Assembly: GCA_037074765.1 (NCBI GenBank)
Contig: JBAMDO010000056.1
Coordinates: forward strand, 481,371-545,370
Direction: 5' to 3'
Length of the DNA stretch: 64,000 bases
From: Mansonella perstans
Lineage: Eukaryota > Nematoda > Chromadorea > Rhabditida > Onchocercidae
Shown: in pieces, positions 27,600 through 39,959 of the stretch
Position numbering within the stretch: position 1 is the stretch's first letter
How the letters are laid out: each line of letters starts with the position of its first letter
Position numbers and translations under genes: made by a program
Notes under the pieces: generated by a model
Seen by the model: only the letters and a program-made list of their open reading frames with translations
Database searches by the model: none
Told to the model about the DNA's origin: nothing

Positions 27600-28408
27600 A
27601 TGGGACCACATCATAGAGATGAAGATCAACAACAAACACTTATCGAGGATGACCAACAGCCATTTGGCATTTATTCCGATTCGTCACAGAACTTTCAACT
27701 TTAATCGAGATTCATGTCTTTCCTGACGCATCAAGCTTAGCATATAATTTTTTGGATTTATTATTTCGGTTCGTTTTCTCTGTTCACAATAAATTTCAGG
27801 TATTTTATATGATTTTTTTTGGCATCAATATTTTTCATACTTCTAAATCCAAGTTTTTAAATCATTATTTGTTCGAGATTGTTTTTTTTCGCAATTTCTT
27901 ATTCATAGGCTTACTTAACAGTGCTTTCGGTAACGCTGATATGCTTTGTGGACGTCATGTGCTTCTTGGTGAATGCACCAAAATTGCATTACATTCATTG
28001 ATGGGTATGGTATACTTGCAAGACCTTCTAGGGATAGCTACTTTGATAAAATGGTTTAAATTTGATCTTTTTGAAAAAACTTAATTGAATTCTTACTCTA
28101 ATATTTTCAAGGATTTAAGTGCGATAATACAAATGTGGTCATCTGATAATTCTGAAAATATTAACAGTTGTATATTACTAAAATTCGTGTGTATTATTAT
28201 AAAACTATAAAAATATTACTATAAAAACTATTATATTACTATAAAAACTTATTCGAAATCATGTAAGTTCATGATACCGAACTATTAAGTCAATTCTGAA
28301 TTTCAGGTCAATTGCATGCCGGCTTATTTGGGTGCCATGCATCAGAAAGCATCGATAGCTGTGATAATATCTGTTTTCTGGCTTTCAAATGAATTTGTCG
28401 TGTGCTAA
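27600..28408 (+). pseudogene. Possible decayed membrane-protein gene (weak TMBIM/lifeguard resemblance)
   Basis: Three blocks look exon-like. 27600-27704 starts with ATG and encodes an acidic, Gln-rich N-terminus (MGPHHRDEDQQQTLIEDD). 27909-28011 follows a TTCATAG acceptor and encodes a hydrophobic helix (AYLTVLSVTLICFVDVMCFL) before an in-frame TGA. 28307-28408 follows TTTCAG and encodes another partly hydrophobic stretch (ASIAVIISVFW) to a stop. The order, acidic head then helices with a conserved-looking P after the first, recalls Bax-inhibitor/lifeguard proteins, but the similarity is weak. There is no good donor after the first block, stops fall inside, and most of the expected seven helices are absent. 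If it is real it is a relic; chance frames are quite possible. Confidence 0.25.
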
Positions 28409-30204
28409 AATAAAGATTTGGTAATCATAATAATAAATGTGCTTTACTCAAGGATGACCATTCGCGAAAGTACTACAAGTCTTCAGAAATGGAACTTAGT
28501 TATATGGACTGAAGTTAAGTGTTTCCGTCAACGCAGAAATTAAGCTGTGATTATCAACTAATCAACTAGTGATATTTCTTTTCACTTTGAGAATGTTCGT
28601 TCATAATATATATTGTTATGTTCATACTGTTGTTTTATTTGAAAAATAGCTTTGCTTTCACAGTTGACATCATCCTTGCTCGTTTGACCGTTTAATTTAT
28701 TTGCAATGAAAATATTCTACTTCTCTGATTTATGCATCGAAATGAAATGAGGAGACAGCTTGAATTCAAATGCTTAAACTTCACTGTTAGGTAAGAATTC
28801 AAATCGTCAACGGTTTCTGAAAACGAAAAAGTGTATTGCTTACTAATTTTCTTTTTGCTTTTGTCTGATCTTTTTTGGACTACTTCTCCTTCGCTGGAAG
28901 TACACATTAGTACATAATACCAAAGTCGATAGCTGTGTACTGTGTTGTCTCACTCGGTAATCTTCAGTCGTAAGCGCATTCATTAATTGAAATTTCATTT
29001 AGAAACAAATGAATTTGGTTGAAATAAGTGAAGTTCTTAACAACCCTAAAGAATGATTTAAAAAAATTATTTTTTATTTTCCTTAATCAAACTAATCATC
29101 GATTAAGAATGATACATATATTAAGTGTTGTTTCTAGTAAGTTAGAATCTCTGCTTATACAAACAACCAATAAATTTTATAGTTGTAAAAAACTGAAGTA
29201 AAAACCGGTGGGACGATTTTTAATTATGCATACATGCTTTTTGACCATATCTGAAATGTAACTATTTTAACACTTTCAAGAACTTAAATGATTAAGAGAC
29301 GTAAGAGCGTAAATTAAGAAAGTTGCTTTTTTGTAACCTTTCCGTAGCTTAAGAAAAGTTGCAAAAATATCCTTTGTCCGCTTAAAGAGCAAACGTTTTC
29401 TTGAAGGGTAGAAAAGTTTTTTAATTTCAATTGCTGAAAACATTTCATAACACTTTTAAAATATCCCATAATAGTAACTTATAAATCAATTCAACGAATC
29501 ATGTAAGTCAATCTTTTGAAAATGCGCTTCAAAAGCAATTAGTAGCAAAGAATTGTTCTTTATCATTGGTTAGTTAAGTAATTTTTTCCTCCAAATGACT
29601 CCCCCCCGTCTCCCCCCTACTCCCCATCAACATAATTGAAGCGGGAGAAACTATTTGATTGATCCACTCAAATTACTTCTTAGATGAGATCTTATTCAAT
29701 GATCAATTGTATTAATGCAACGAACAACAGCAATCCCTTTTCGATTCCGGCAGTATATATTCATTTGTGATAGTGATTGCTTATAATAACTTTCGTAGAG
29801 ATAAGTAATAACATCTAAGTATTGCTAATCTTTGGCCGAAGAGGGAAAAAGACTGACAGTAGTAGAAAGAAGTTCAGGCTAATTTCGTTCCATTATTCTA
29901 ATGATCAAATTTTCGTCATTTCCCGATTTTATATCGGCAAACTCAATCTTTTTCCTTCTCATCAAGTTAAACTTACCCGGAATTGCGAAGGTGTCATCTT
30001 AGGGTATCTTTTCGGAAGTGTCGTTAATGCTATCTTATTATGAAAAATATGATATTCGAATATTTCAAGTTAAATAATAACAATGCCAGCAAGTTGTTAA
30101 GTTTGACTGTTTATTGGTTCAGCGTCAATTATTTCGTCTTTAAGAACAAAATATTGATAGGAGTACGCAAAGAGATTCGATAAATCGCCAAAAAAAGTGA
30201 TTAA
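28409..30204. other. Intergenic region left of the WDR23-like gene
   Basis: AT-rich with no supportable exons. It holds an unusual C-rich patch at 29601-29625. A 73-codon frame at 29822-30043 lacks recognisable features. Confidence 0.55.
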
Positions 30205-33200
30205 ATGGCAGCGAATGAACCCAATCCACTTCATGTGAGTTATTTGTGTGTTTCATTGGATCTAGCAACATTCTAGTTGCTCTTTTAAATTTTGAAAATA
30301 TTTTCAAATTTACTTTCAGAACACTTTGGATTTAAAACTTTGGACAGCCTCTTTATCTGGTTCATTCATACCAAAGATATCCATTGACAGAATGCTTAAA
30401 AGCCGTGAACTGGGTGGACGTGAACGGCCGATAAGTTATCATTTATCATCTACGCCAAAAGGATCTATTTTTGATAGCTCAATAAGTAATCAAAGATCGT
30501 CTCTATCAAATGCATCCAATGCTTTCACGATGAGCGAGAAAGCTTATCTTGTTAATAGGTGAATAATTCAATTAAATTTCAATTAAACTGATTCAATTAA
30601 ATTTTACCCTTGACGTCTGTTATTTCTACTTCCTTGTACGTTTACTTGTATATTGTTGTTGTTATTAACTATAGATTTCTACCCAATGGTTGGACTTTGA
30701 TCGCAATGAATCCCGATCGTCAGTTTTTCCGTTGTTTGCATTTATCTAACGAGGAATTTGTTACTTTAGATCATGGTAAATGTTTCCTTCCAATTACTGT
30801 TGATAAATTATCGATATTTGCCCTTGTAAAATTTCTCACATAAAACATAATATTAAATTTAACAATTCTTTCCGGTTTTGTAAAACATAAGATTAACAAT
30901 ATTTCAAATTAGGAATGTAACAATAATTATTATTCAAAATTTATTTCGTGAAATACTTATCATAATTTAATAAATAAGTTTATCGGTGGTATTTTTTTAC
31001 CATATATCAAAAATGATATTACTGTATTCCGTATAATTCCGTAAAATGTTCAAAAATTATTATTAAATTATGCTTTGTTTCTTTTTTCATACAATTTTTA
31101 TTTTCTCTTCTTTTATATAAATATTTACTAAATAAAATTTAAATTTTTTTTAGATTTAAAATTGTTGCAGAAAGACGGTTATATTTTTTTGTCCGTCAAC
31201 AATCAGCATATAAATTAGTGAAAGTAAAACGTTTACCTACCGCAGGACAAAATCTAATTACTGATTTTACTTGCAGTACAAGGGGTGATCAGTTAGCATA
31301 CACAACTTATCATACATATGGTATCTTTTTCTACTCACTGTTTTTATAAATTTTTCTTATTATTTAACCAAAATTTTAAGTAATTTTTTTTTTCATAAAT
31401 CATCGAATCAAGTAACGAAAAAATTCGATGAATATTTTAATTGATTTTTCAATGTAAATAATTGTTCAGTTATTGTAGTTCGTTTTGCTCACGCAGTACA
31501 AATTGATGATGAAGCAAATTGGGCGACATTTCGTGTATTACCAACAGCTCATAGATGGTGGATTAATGCTTAATAATATTGCTGCATTTCTTTTTTTATT
31601 TTTTCTTTAAATAAATTATTTGAATTTAAATTTTTGATTCATTTTAGGTCAAATTTTTATATTTTGTTTTTGTTCTGTTTTACAGCAAATTGTAAGAGTG
31701 TTTTATTTTCTCTTTGTTTTGTAGTAGAAACATGTGCACTTTCTTATTAAAAAAATAATTTTTTTTCATAAAAACTTTGAAATTTTAAATAACGGAAAAA
31801 AGAATATAAAAATTTCAGGGCAACATATTATAGCCTACGATACACATTAGATGATGAACATTTGATAATTGGTGAAGACAGCGGCTATGTAGCTATCATT
31901 GGTACCAAACAATCATCATTTTATTCAGTGTGAAATTTTTCATTAGTTTGAAAATTAAACTAAAGTTAAAAAGAATAAAATAAAATTCAGCATAATGTTT
32001 TCCGCATGATGCATGTGATAATGGAAGCAAATTGCGTTATGATTTGCAGTGCAAACAAAACTTTATTGCAAAAATATTCTGGAAAAATTTTAAGAAGCTT
32101 TTTTTTCCAAATCCGGTTTGCAAAATTTACTGTAATATTGTATACTGTATGTTTTATATTAAAACTGAAAAAAAAAAGTTCAGAATTAAATTTTAAAAAA
32201 GAAAAGAAATGGAACGCTTTTGCAGTTTAAAGCTCATGATAATGACGTTATAGCAGTTCACTGCTCAAAAGCTAATCCAAATCTTTTCTACAGCGGAAGT
32301 GCTGATGGATATTGCAAAGTAAGAGAATTTTTTTTCTTTTCGATATTCAATTATTAAATTGATTGTTAAAAAAAATCAACGATAAAAATAATTTAACAGT
32401 ATTCGTTTGTACTGGATCTTTTACATAATCAAAATTGAAAAGAATTTAGTTTAATGATAAATGAAATTATGGAGCTACAGTTTAGTGATTTATATAAGTA
32501 AATATATATATAAACGAATACTGTTAAATTATTTCTAGTTTCGGTAAGATTACATACTGTTATATATACGTATAAACTAAAAATCATTGCATTTAGTTGT
32601 GGGATGGTCGCACAGTTAATAATAATCCGGTTGCGGTATCAGCCGGAAATAAATATTGTGTAAATTATATTGATGGTGATAGTTATGATAAATATATCGT
32701 AACAACTTCTGCTGATGGAATAATTACTATTTGGGATTTGCGTCGATTTTCCGAGGTTCATTTCAAAAATTTTTTTTATCATAAATAATTGTGTAATAAC
32801 CAATTTACGTATAGCATATTAGATAGAAAGATTTCGCTTTTTTTCTTCTTTTCCTCTTTTTATTACCATTTCATGCATCCATTAAAATAATCCATTTTTA
32901 GAATGTTTCATTTAACCTACAACAAGAACAGGAAGCAACTCATTCAGAAATAATAAACCATTTTTATGCAGGTCATTAATTATTAATTTATTTTGTTTGC
33001 GAAAAAATTATTGTAACTAAAATTACAAATTAAATTAGCTGTTATTGGAAAAACGACAAAGAATTTAATAAATGAAAAGCGGTCCATTGATCATTTACAA
33101 ATTTTCAGTAGGATATGATATAATTTTCCACATTAATAGTTTGACATTAATATTGAAATTAAACTAATAATACATTTTAATTAGCACTAAATATAAAACA

Positions 33201-33687
33201 GCCAAATACGCTGGAAAATTTTTGGCGAGCAAAATTTTCACCAGAAAGAACCGGACATCGATATATTTATTGCAGTAACAATTTTGGATATGCATATAGT
33301 AAGAGTTATACAAATAATTTTTACTTGTTAATTAATTATCTGAGTAATTAATTGGAATGAGTGCTAGTTTGCTTTTTTTCGTGCTTTTTTTTAGTTTGCG
33401 ATATTTTGTCCGGTGAAGTAATTCGATCATATCAAGAATGCACCAAACAAATATGCGATAGCAGTTGGCATCCAAACGATAATGAAATTATTAGCGTATC
33501 GGTAACACAAGCAAATGTTTTTTTATTGATTTATGATCTTTACAATATCATAGATAAACCGAAAAAAATTATTTTTTATTTTTTAAATAAAATTTAGCTT
33601 GAGAAGAAAAAGCAAAGTTTAAAAAGAAGAAATTGTTTAGTTATGTGGTGCAATCACAGGATGGTATTATGGCCGCGAATGTGCTAA
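30205..33687 (+). CDS. Divergent WDR23/DCAF11-like WD40 protein
   Basis: WDR23/DCAF11 proteins are substrate receptors of CUL4-DDB1 ubiquitin ligases; in C. elegans WDR-23 restrains SKN-1. Twelve exons stay in frame: 30205-30234, 30320-30558, 30675-30775, 31171-31320, 31470-31557, 31819-31888, 32226-32318, 32597-32755, 32902-32971, 33185-33298, 33395-33501, 33598-33687; 436 residues. After a polar N-terminus of about 115 residues comes the family's NRFLPNG segment, then WD repeats. Family-diagnostic stretches include HDNDVIAVHC with YSGSADGYCKLWDGR, IITIWDLRRF, KFSPERTGHRYIY, DILSGEVI and SSWHPNDNEIISVS. WDGR and WDLR fit the WDxR box used to bind DDB1. It is shorter than usual: the ending after the last blade is a short basic Trp-rich tail (stop 33687) instead of the normal SSSWDGxxRLW strand. 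The repeats are poorly conserved, so this is probably a fast-evolving paralogue. Confidence 0.82.
32386..32534. repeat. Perfect 23-base inverted repeat in a WDR23-like intron
   Basis: AAATAATTTAACAGTATTCG plus TTT (32386-32408) is exactly complementary to 32512-32534, separated by 103 bases. The pair lies in the intron 32319-32596, close to the next exon. It resembles the termini of a small non-autonomous DNA element. Confidence 0.85.
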
Positions 33688-33908
33688 TTACATCGATTAA
33701 ATAATTCGTTAAACAATAATTTTGATTTGGAAAAAAAACCATTATTTCTACTGCAAAATTTTAAGTGTTATTTAATATTTTCTTCTTATATAAATTTTAT
33801 TGCTATAAACATTTCTGATATTATTTATTTTTTTCCTACATTGTTCTCAGATAATTCAATAGATTCTTTCGTTAACAACAGTAGCCATAGGATACTTCTC
33901 TTTTCTTC

Positions 33909-33960
33909 ACATAAGTTAAGTTTAAAAAGAAGAAATTGTTTAGCAGTGTGGCTTCATTAA
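33909..33960 (+). pseudogene. Duplicated fragment of the last WDR23-like exon
   Basis: The segment encoding LSLKRRNCLAVWLH and a stop repeats part of the true terminal exon at about 33614-33660 (QSLKRRNCLVMWCNH), including an identical AAGTTTAAAAAGAAGAAATT core. It lies 220 bases past the stop in the same orientation. It could be a relic or an alternative last exon. Confidence 0.7.
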
Positions 33961-35177
33961 TTTCATTTTTGCTAAGTTTTTTTTGCAAATTTAAGTTTAA
34001 TACAATGAAATTGAGCCAAGTTAGTATGCAAATTAAGTGCATCATCTAAGTATTTTTTATCTGCAAAACTCGTCATCACTCTTTTGTAAATTTTCGTTTC
34101 TTTTTTATAAATTTCTGTTCCAAATATGCTTTTTCACTGTATAAATTTAGTAAAAAGAAAAGTTACATTTATTTCCCAAATTCTTCTAAATTGAATTGTC
34201 TCATCATTTTTTATGTTTTTCCTTTCTGAATTTTTATTTTTTTTTAAGTTTCTGAAGAATCATGCCTGTCCAATTTATGATTTCTACATTTAAAACAGAG
34301 ATATGAAATTTAGAAAGGCGACAGACGTTATTTGATCATTTTTTTCTTTTGTGATTTTTGATTTTATAAGTGACTCAAAACTCGTACTACAGCCGAAATT
34401 ATATCAGTTGACAAAATTTTATTTGGAAATGTAGATTGAAAATTAAAAATCAAAATTGGTAGAAAAATTTCAAAAAAAACAATGATATGCAATGCATCAA
34501 ATAGTTTAAATAGTTTATTCAAGAATTTTTCCTTACATTTTGACTGAGATGTTTTCAGCATATTTCAAAATTTATCAAAAGTGACATCCATTTTATTGGT
34601 AGTTGTGGTGAATTTCATATTTGAATAATTATTTAAATCATCAAATCAAGTTTTCCTTAAATCCAACCTCGTTTCCTTTTGCTTTTTAACTCATTTACTT
34701 TATGATACATTTCATTTCATTTACATCGAATCCTACAAATTCGATTTGAATCGCCACATTTCTTTGAAAAATCATCTGAAATGGAAAAAGTTTTAAATAT
34801 GCAAGTCTGATAAAAAAGATATTTGAAAGTATTATTTAATATTAAAGTTTGTTGTTGTTCCATTAATCAAATAAACGAAGGAATATTGTAATGGAATAGA
34901 GTTGGACCACACCGTGAAACAACACTTAAACGGTTGGATGTTATTTTTTTTCTTTTTTTGAACAAGGTACTTGACAGAAAATATTTAAGTAATTTGGATA
35001 ATTCTAAGAATGATTTACTAAGAAATTTTCGTTTTTAAAGAGAATTCAAATTCACAGCTCCGTTTCATCAATTTGATTTTAACTATTGAAATTTAAAGGA
35101 ATGCAAAGGTTTTAGCGAAGCATTTCCGTTTACTGTAATATGGATGATAAATATCTTACAAATATTTTTATATTTAC
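33961..35177. other. 3' flank of the WDR23-like gene
   Basis: T-rich non-coding sequence. No exons seen until the reverse-strand relic at 35178. Confidence 0.55.
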
Positions 35178-35247
35178 ATAACCACTTGCTGAACCAATCA
35201 TCAAATGTTCGTCATCTAACGCGTAACGTACGCTAAAATATATTTCT
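35178..35247 (-). pseudogene. Reverse-strand relic exon of a WDR23-like gene
   Basis: On the minus strand this encodes IYFSVRYALDDEHLMIGSAS-GY, clearly related to exon 6 of the WDR23-like gene (31819-31888: TYYSLRYTLDDEHLIIGEDS-GY). A GT donor at the same codon (GGTTAT then GTAAAT) supports the exon boundary chosen in the active gene. No neighbouring exons of this second gene are visible, so it is an isolated, inverted remnant. The frame has been kept open over the exon. Confidence 0.75.
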
Positions 35248-35578
35248 CTGAAATTTTTATATTCTTTTTTTTCTTTATTTAAAATTTTAAAGCTATAATA
35301 GGAAATTAATAGGAAATCGCACATGTTTCTACAACAAAAGCTTTGTATTGTGACAAAATTTTTGCATTTCAGGTGTGCTTGCTTTGCATTAATTTTAAAA
35401 TTTAAATATTAAGCAATTGAATTCAAAGCTTGTAAAAAGAAGTAAAAAGTTTTGGAAATTTTGAGGACATTTTTGTATTCTTGCATGTATTTTTCTGATG
35501 TTTGCAAATCTCTGCTAAAACCCAGAAACTTTAAAGGGGGAATTTTATTTCTTGACTTTCATAAAATTTAATCACAAC

Positions 35579-37187
35579 TTACTTAGAATCAAATGCAAAA
35601 GCAAGAAAATGCTAAAACTCAACATTTCGGAGAAATTCAATGTGAATACTAAAATTTTGAAAACCTTCCATGATGTAGTGCAGCTTTGAAAACTAATTTA
35701 ATAATTAAGTTAAACAGGGAAACAAGGAGGTAGATTTATTTTTTTTCTTGATTATGTTTTTTCGGCAACGTGCTTCCTGCTTTTGTTTATCGAATGATAA
35801 AAAAATGTGTTAAGACGGATAAATGGAAAAGAAGTGATATAAATGATGTGGTAAAGTTAGACCTCAACAACCAGTTATTTCATCTTACAACAAATCATCG
35901 GGCAGAAATATCGATGCATTTAGTACAGTTAATATAACTCAATATAATCCGATGTAATTAAACATGATCTAAGATAATATATATTGATGAAAATATTCAT
36001 AGGAATTAAGGCTTACTCACTGAAAACGAACAACGATGATGATGGAGACAGTTGTCCTGACGCAAATGACAGTGGAACGTTGAACGATAAGGTGATAATG
36101 TGAAATAACGCCTAATAGCCAAAATCAAATCAGCATTATCACGCTCCAAGTCCTCCTGGTCCTTCAGATACTTCTGGTCCTTTCGGTCCTCTTCTATAGT
36201 ATAATATTCACAAACGTAACCTAATATAATTAACCTCTTACAAGCTAGACAATATAAAATAAAACATATTGGTGTCCGATTTTTTCATCAAATTTAATGC
36301 GAACAACAGATTAGATGACCCTAAAATAATTACGAGAAAACTATTAAAATTCTTAAAAATATTCGGCAATGTGGCATAAATTGTAAGCCATAAGCAATGG
36401 TTATAATCGACGCAGCCGAATTAGATGCTAAGGCTCATTTGCATAACATAACAGAAAGCAGCCTTGTGTTTCCTAATTTTTTTCCACACTTTTTCGTGAT
36501 TAAAGAAATTTTTTTCGTAATAGTTTTGTGAACATTACTATTGTCTGAATTTTATCATTCTGTGAATTTTACATGGCCTACATAATTGTTAATCATTTTC
36601 TACCATATCTTAGCTGCTCTTTGTTGACAATAAATAATGAAAATAAGGAATAATAACAAATTTCGCCATATCTGAACTAGCAGCGTCTTCGATATACTCT
36701 GAAATGAAATATAATGTGGTTTCTATCGAGCGATATCTTTTATGAATCCATTTTTAAATTTGCAACATTTAAGAATTCCTCTTTGATGAAAGAATCATTA
36801 GAATTGGCAGGATAAAATTGCTTCAGATAGTTATTCCTACTGCTACTTCTACTGCTACTTCTCATACCTATTGCTGCTGTAATATTCCTTAAATCACTGA
36901 AACAGTCTAAGGATTTTTCAATTAAAAAGAAATGATGGAACTATTTATGATTCATATCAAAACAAAGTGCGCTTTATATACTTCGATAACGGAAGCAATG
37001 TGTATAATTTGTCTGTTATTGTTGACGCGTTAAATAATTCGTTCTTCGCTAATCTGTTTTTTTACGCTTTTGCTTATGGAATGGTAAAAGAATGAATTAA
37101 GGTGGATAAATAGAAAACAGTGATGTAAATGGTGCGATTAAATTAGATCTCAATTACCAATCATTTTATTTTACAACAAATTATCAG
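35579..37187. repeat. Long interspersed repeat, copy B (matches 25041-26640)
   Basis: Near-identical direct copy of 25041-26640, starting at TTACTTAGAATC and ending around ACAAATTATCAG. It differs by scattered substitutions, a 12-base CTTCTACTGCTA insertion near 36850 and a few small gaps. Sequence just before it (about 35430-35578) resembles what follows copy A (26880-27060), and sequence after it (to about 37520) resembles 26640-27020. The minus-strand collagen-like frame recurs at 36140-36200. Copies A and B bracket the WDR23-like gene at 10.5-kb spacing. Confidence 0.85.
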
Positions 37188-39959
37188 CAAACTTATATAA
37201 TAGAAAGAAGAATTTCCATCTGATATAATTTATTTTCTAAATCATCTGTGCATTGCTTTATTTTCGAAAAGAAATTTTTTATCAAATTCTCTTTCCTTAA
37301 TCTGTTCATTTATAATTCATACTTCAAACTTTTCTTTTCATTATGGAAATTTTGTGGACAAGCAGAAATATTGATGCATTTGGGCAGTGTATTGCAAAAT
37401 TTGTATTTCTTCATTATTCGTTAAAAAATCATCAATTAGAGAACTTGCTCTTGCATAATGTTGTCTGTCGTTTGCAAAACTTTGCAAAGCGCAGAAACTT
37501 TGAAGAGATTAGCAAAATAATGAAGAAACAGGAAATAGAATAATTGATGCTATTTACAGCTGCATCTTTTAATTGTTTTCTGTCGTTAATTTGACAACCT
37601 TAATGTTTTTTTCAATGAAACACTTTATCAAACCAAAAACTGATTAAAAATATGAAAACATTTTGTAAAGAAAATAATGTGCACATTTATGTTATCAAAC
37701 TGAAAGCATAGTACCTTTACTCTGATTTGATCAAGAAATATTTCTTTTGCTGTCAAATTTGAAATAATTTCTTCCGCAAAAAATTTTTTTGAGATTTTTT
37801 AATTTATTCACAACTGAATAAAATAACAGATACTAATGTTAAATATTTCATTTTTTTTGCCAAATTTGTTCTTTAGTATTTTTTTTTTCGAATTTTTTTT
37901 AAAATTCATTAAAAGTCTGATCTCTTTGAGAAAGCAAACGTAGCATACTTTTGATAAGATAGCATGTTGACGCCACAGTCTTTGAAAACTTAGAAAATTT
38001 TTGGAAAAAAATTGTGGAAAGCACAAAAGCTTTAGCAAAATCCTTCGAAGACTAATTAAATTTGTCCTGAAGTTTTTAAAATTTGGTATTAAAATGTAAC
38101 TTCTGAAATGTCTCTTTTTTTTTTAAAAATATCTCATTACATTGCATATATAATCAAATACTTATTGCTCATTTTTCCACAAAGCTTTCATTTCAAAAGA
38201 AAAATATTCTCTCATGGGTAGCTGCTGAAATTCACCAAAGATCGGGTAAGTTTGGCAAACTGCTACGGTAATAACACTTGTTCTGAAATACCTTCTGTGT
38301 CATTTATGCTTGTTTTTTTCATTTTTCAAAAAATATATGAAATTCATTAGTTTTAGTAAATTCAAGTTTCCTACTGAAATCATTACAATTTCGTTCCACA
38401 AGCATAGCTGCAGAATAGTTGTTTTTGTAATGTCTCAAAATGGGTTTTATTCCACTTTTTCTTTCATTGATGTGAAACCAATGTAAAAAAAGTTGACATT
38501 AAAGAGACAAACTAATAAATGAACAACAAATTAATTAATTAACCAAACCAATCAATAATTTATGCCTGCTGCTTTATAGATATTAAAATTACGCGAGTTT
38601 TTTAAAGAGATTTTTGTTGTCATAAGTTATCATTTATTTTAGAAGACCTTTTCATTTGTAATAAATTTGCTTTCTTCGCTGTTTGCTTTCTGTTTCAAAA
38701 TTAATACATACCAGAAATTCGCTATAGATGAAAATTTGTGAATTTACTGAATTGTTTTTGAATTAAATGAAATTTTCGAAACATTTCAAATGTTCAAAAA
38801 ACCAAAATAATTATGTTAAGATAATTTGGCTTTACCCAAATAATCCTATACTTGCGATTACTTCGTTGAATAAAAAAATTTTTAATTCTTCTTGCCCAAA
38901 AGAATTAATCTCGCATGTCAAATTCCTACATACAGACGTTGAGAATTTATTCAACAAATCATAAATGAAACTATTGCATGTAACTGCTGAAATATTTTAA
39001 AGATCTAATTCGTGGCTGTTTTTATATGTAACCAAAAACGCTATGTATATGGGATTTTTCTTTCCTAATACTTTTCCAGTCCTTGATAAGCTTTGGCATT
39101 CGACATTGCTAATCCTTTGTTCCCATCTCCTATTCAATCTTCAAGCTCACAATTTAACTCCTAAAAATTTCCTTTTTTTTTATCAGCAAGGAACTCATAT
39201 TACTGTCATCAATAAACTTTTAACAAGCACCGCGCTTTCCGTGCTTCCATGTAATATCTCGAAACAAATCAATAATGTGTGCTAAGTGCTACTTCAAAGA
39301 TATTAAGGACAGGAGATTTTTTATATTAAATTGAGTTATTTTGTCTTTCTTCTATCTCAGTGAAGCTGATTTTGAAGTTTTAAAAACATTTAAAAACGAT
39401 GAAATTAATAAAGAAAAAAGTGTTTTTATTTAATTGAAATCACACACTTTAATTTTACAACGAATGAATTTTTTTCTTCGTAAAAATAATTTTGGATTTT
39501 GGCATCATACTTTTTATTCTAGTTCTTAAATTCTTTATGGATCTGTAGCATTTTGTTGTCAACTATTAGATAATGAAATGAATGAAATAAAGCATTTCGA
39601 TTTTGACAGAAGCAAGTATTTTGCTTGCTATTGTGATTTCTGCTTGTTTTTTTCTTTTCTTAAAGAATATATGAAATTTGCTAATTTTGGTAAATTGAGT
39701 TTTTGACTTAATTTACATTTTTTCCATTTCTCCTATAAAAATAGCTACAGAGAATAGCTATTTTCTTATAATGCCTCTAAATTGGGCAATCTTTAAATCA
39801 TCAATTCGTAAAGTTTTCACTTTTATACAAAATCCCAAAAAAGGTATATTTACAATGGAATTGCTATAAACACGTCTTTTTTGATTATTTATTGCATTTT
39901 TTAAGTAATGTATTAAATGAAATAAATATTAAATCTTATTTTTTTTCTTGCATTAAAAG
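37188..39959. other. Intergenic DNA with degenerate duplications
   Basis: No exons supported. The area around 38300-38450 (TATATGAAATTCATTAGTTTTAG and following) resembles 39660-39790, and 38560-38620 resembles 39270-39320, so an old tandem duplication with a spacing of about 1.3 kb or less seems present. Confidence 0.5.

Noticed and set aside
28692..28907. Minus-strand 71-codon frame with a GTAAGC donor-like site after a basic segment
   Set aside because: I found no in-phase downstream exon; splicing to the nearest acceptor meets a stop at once.
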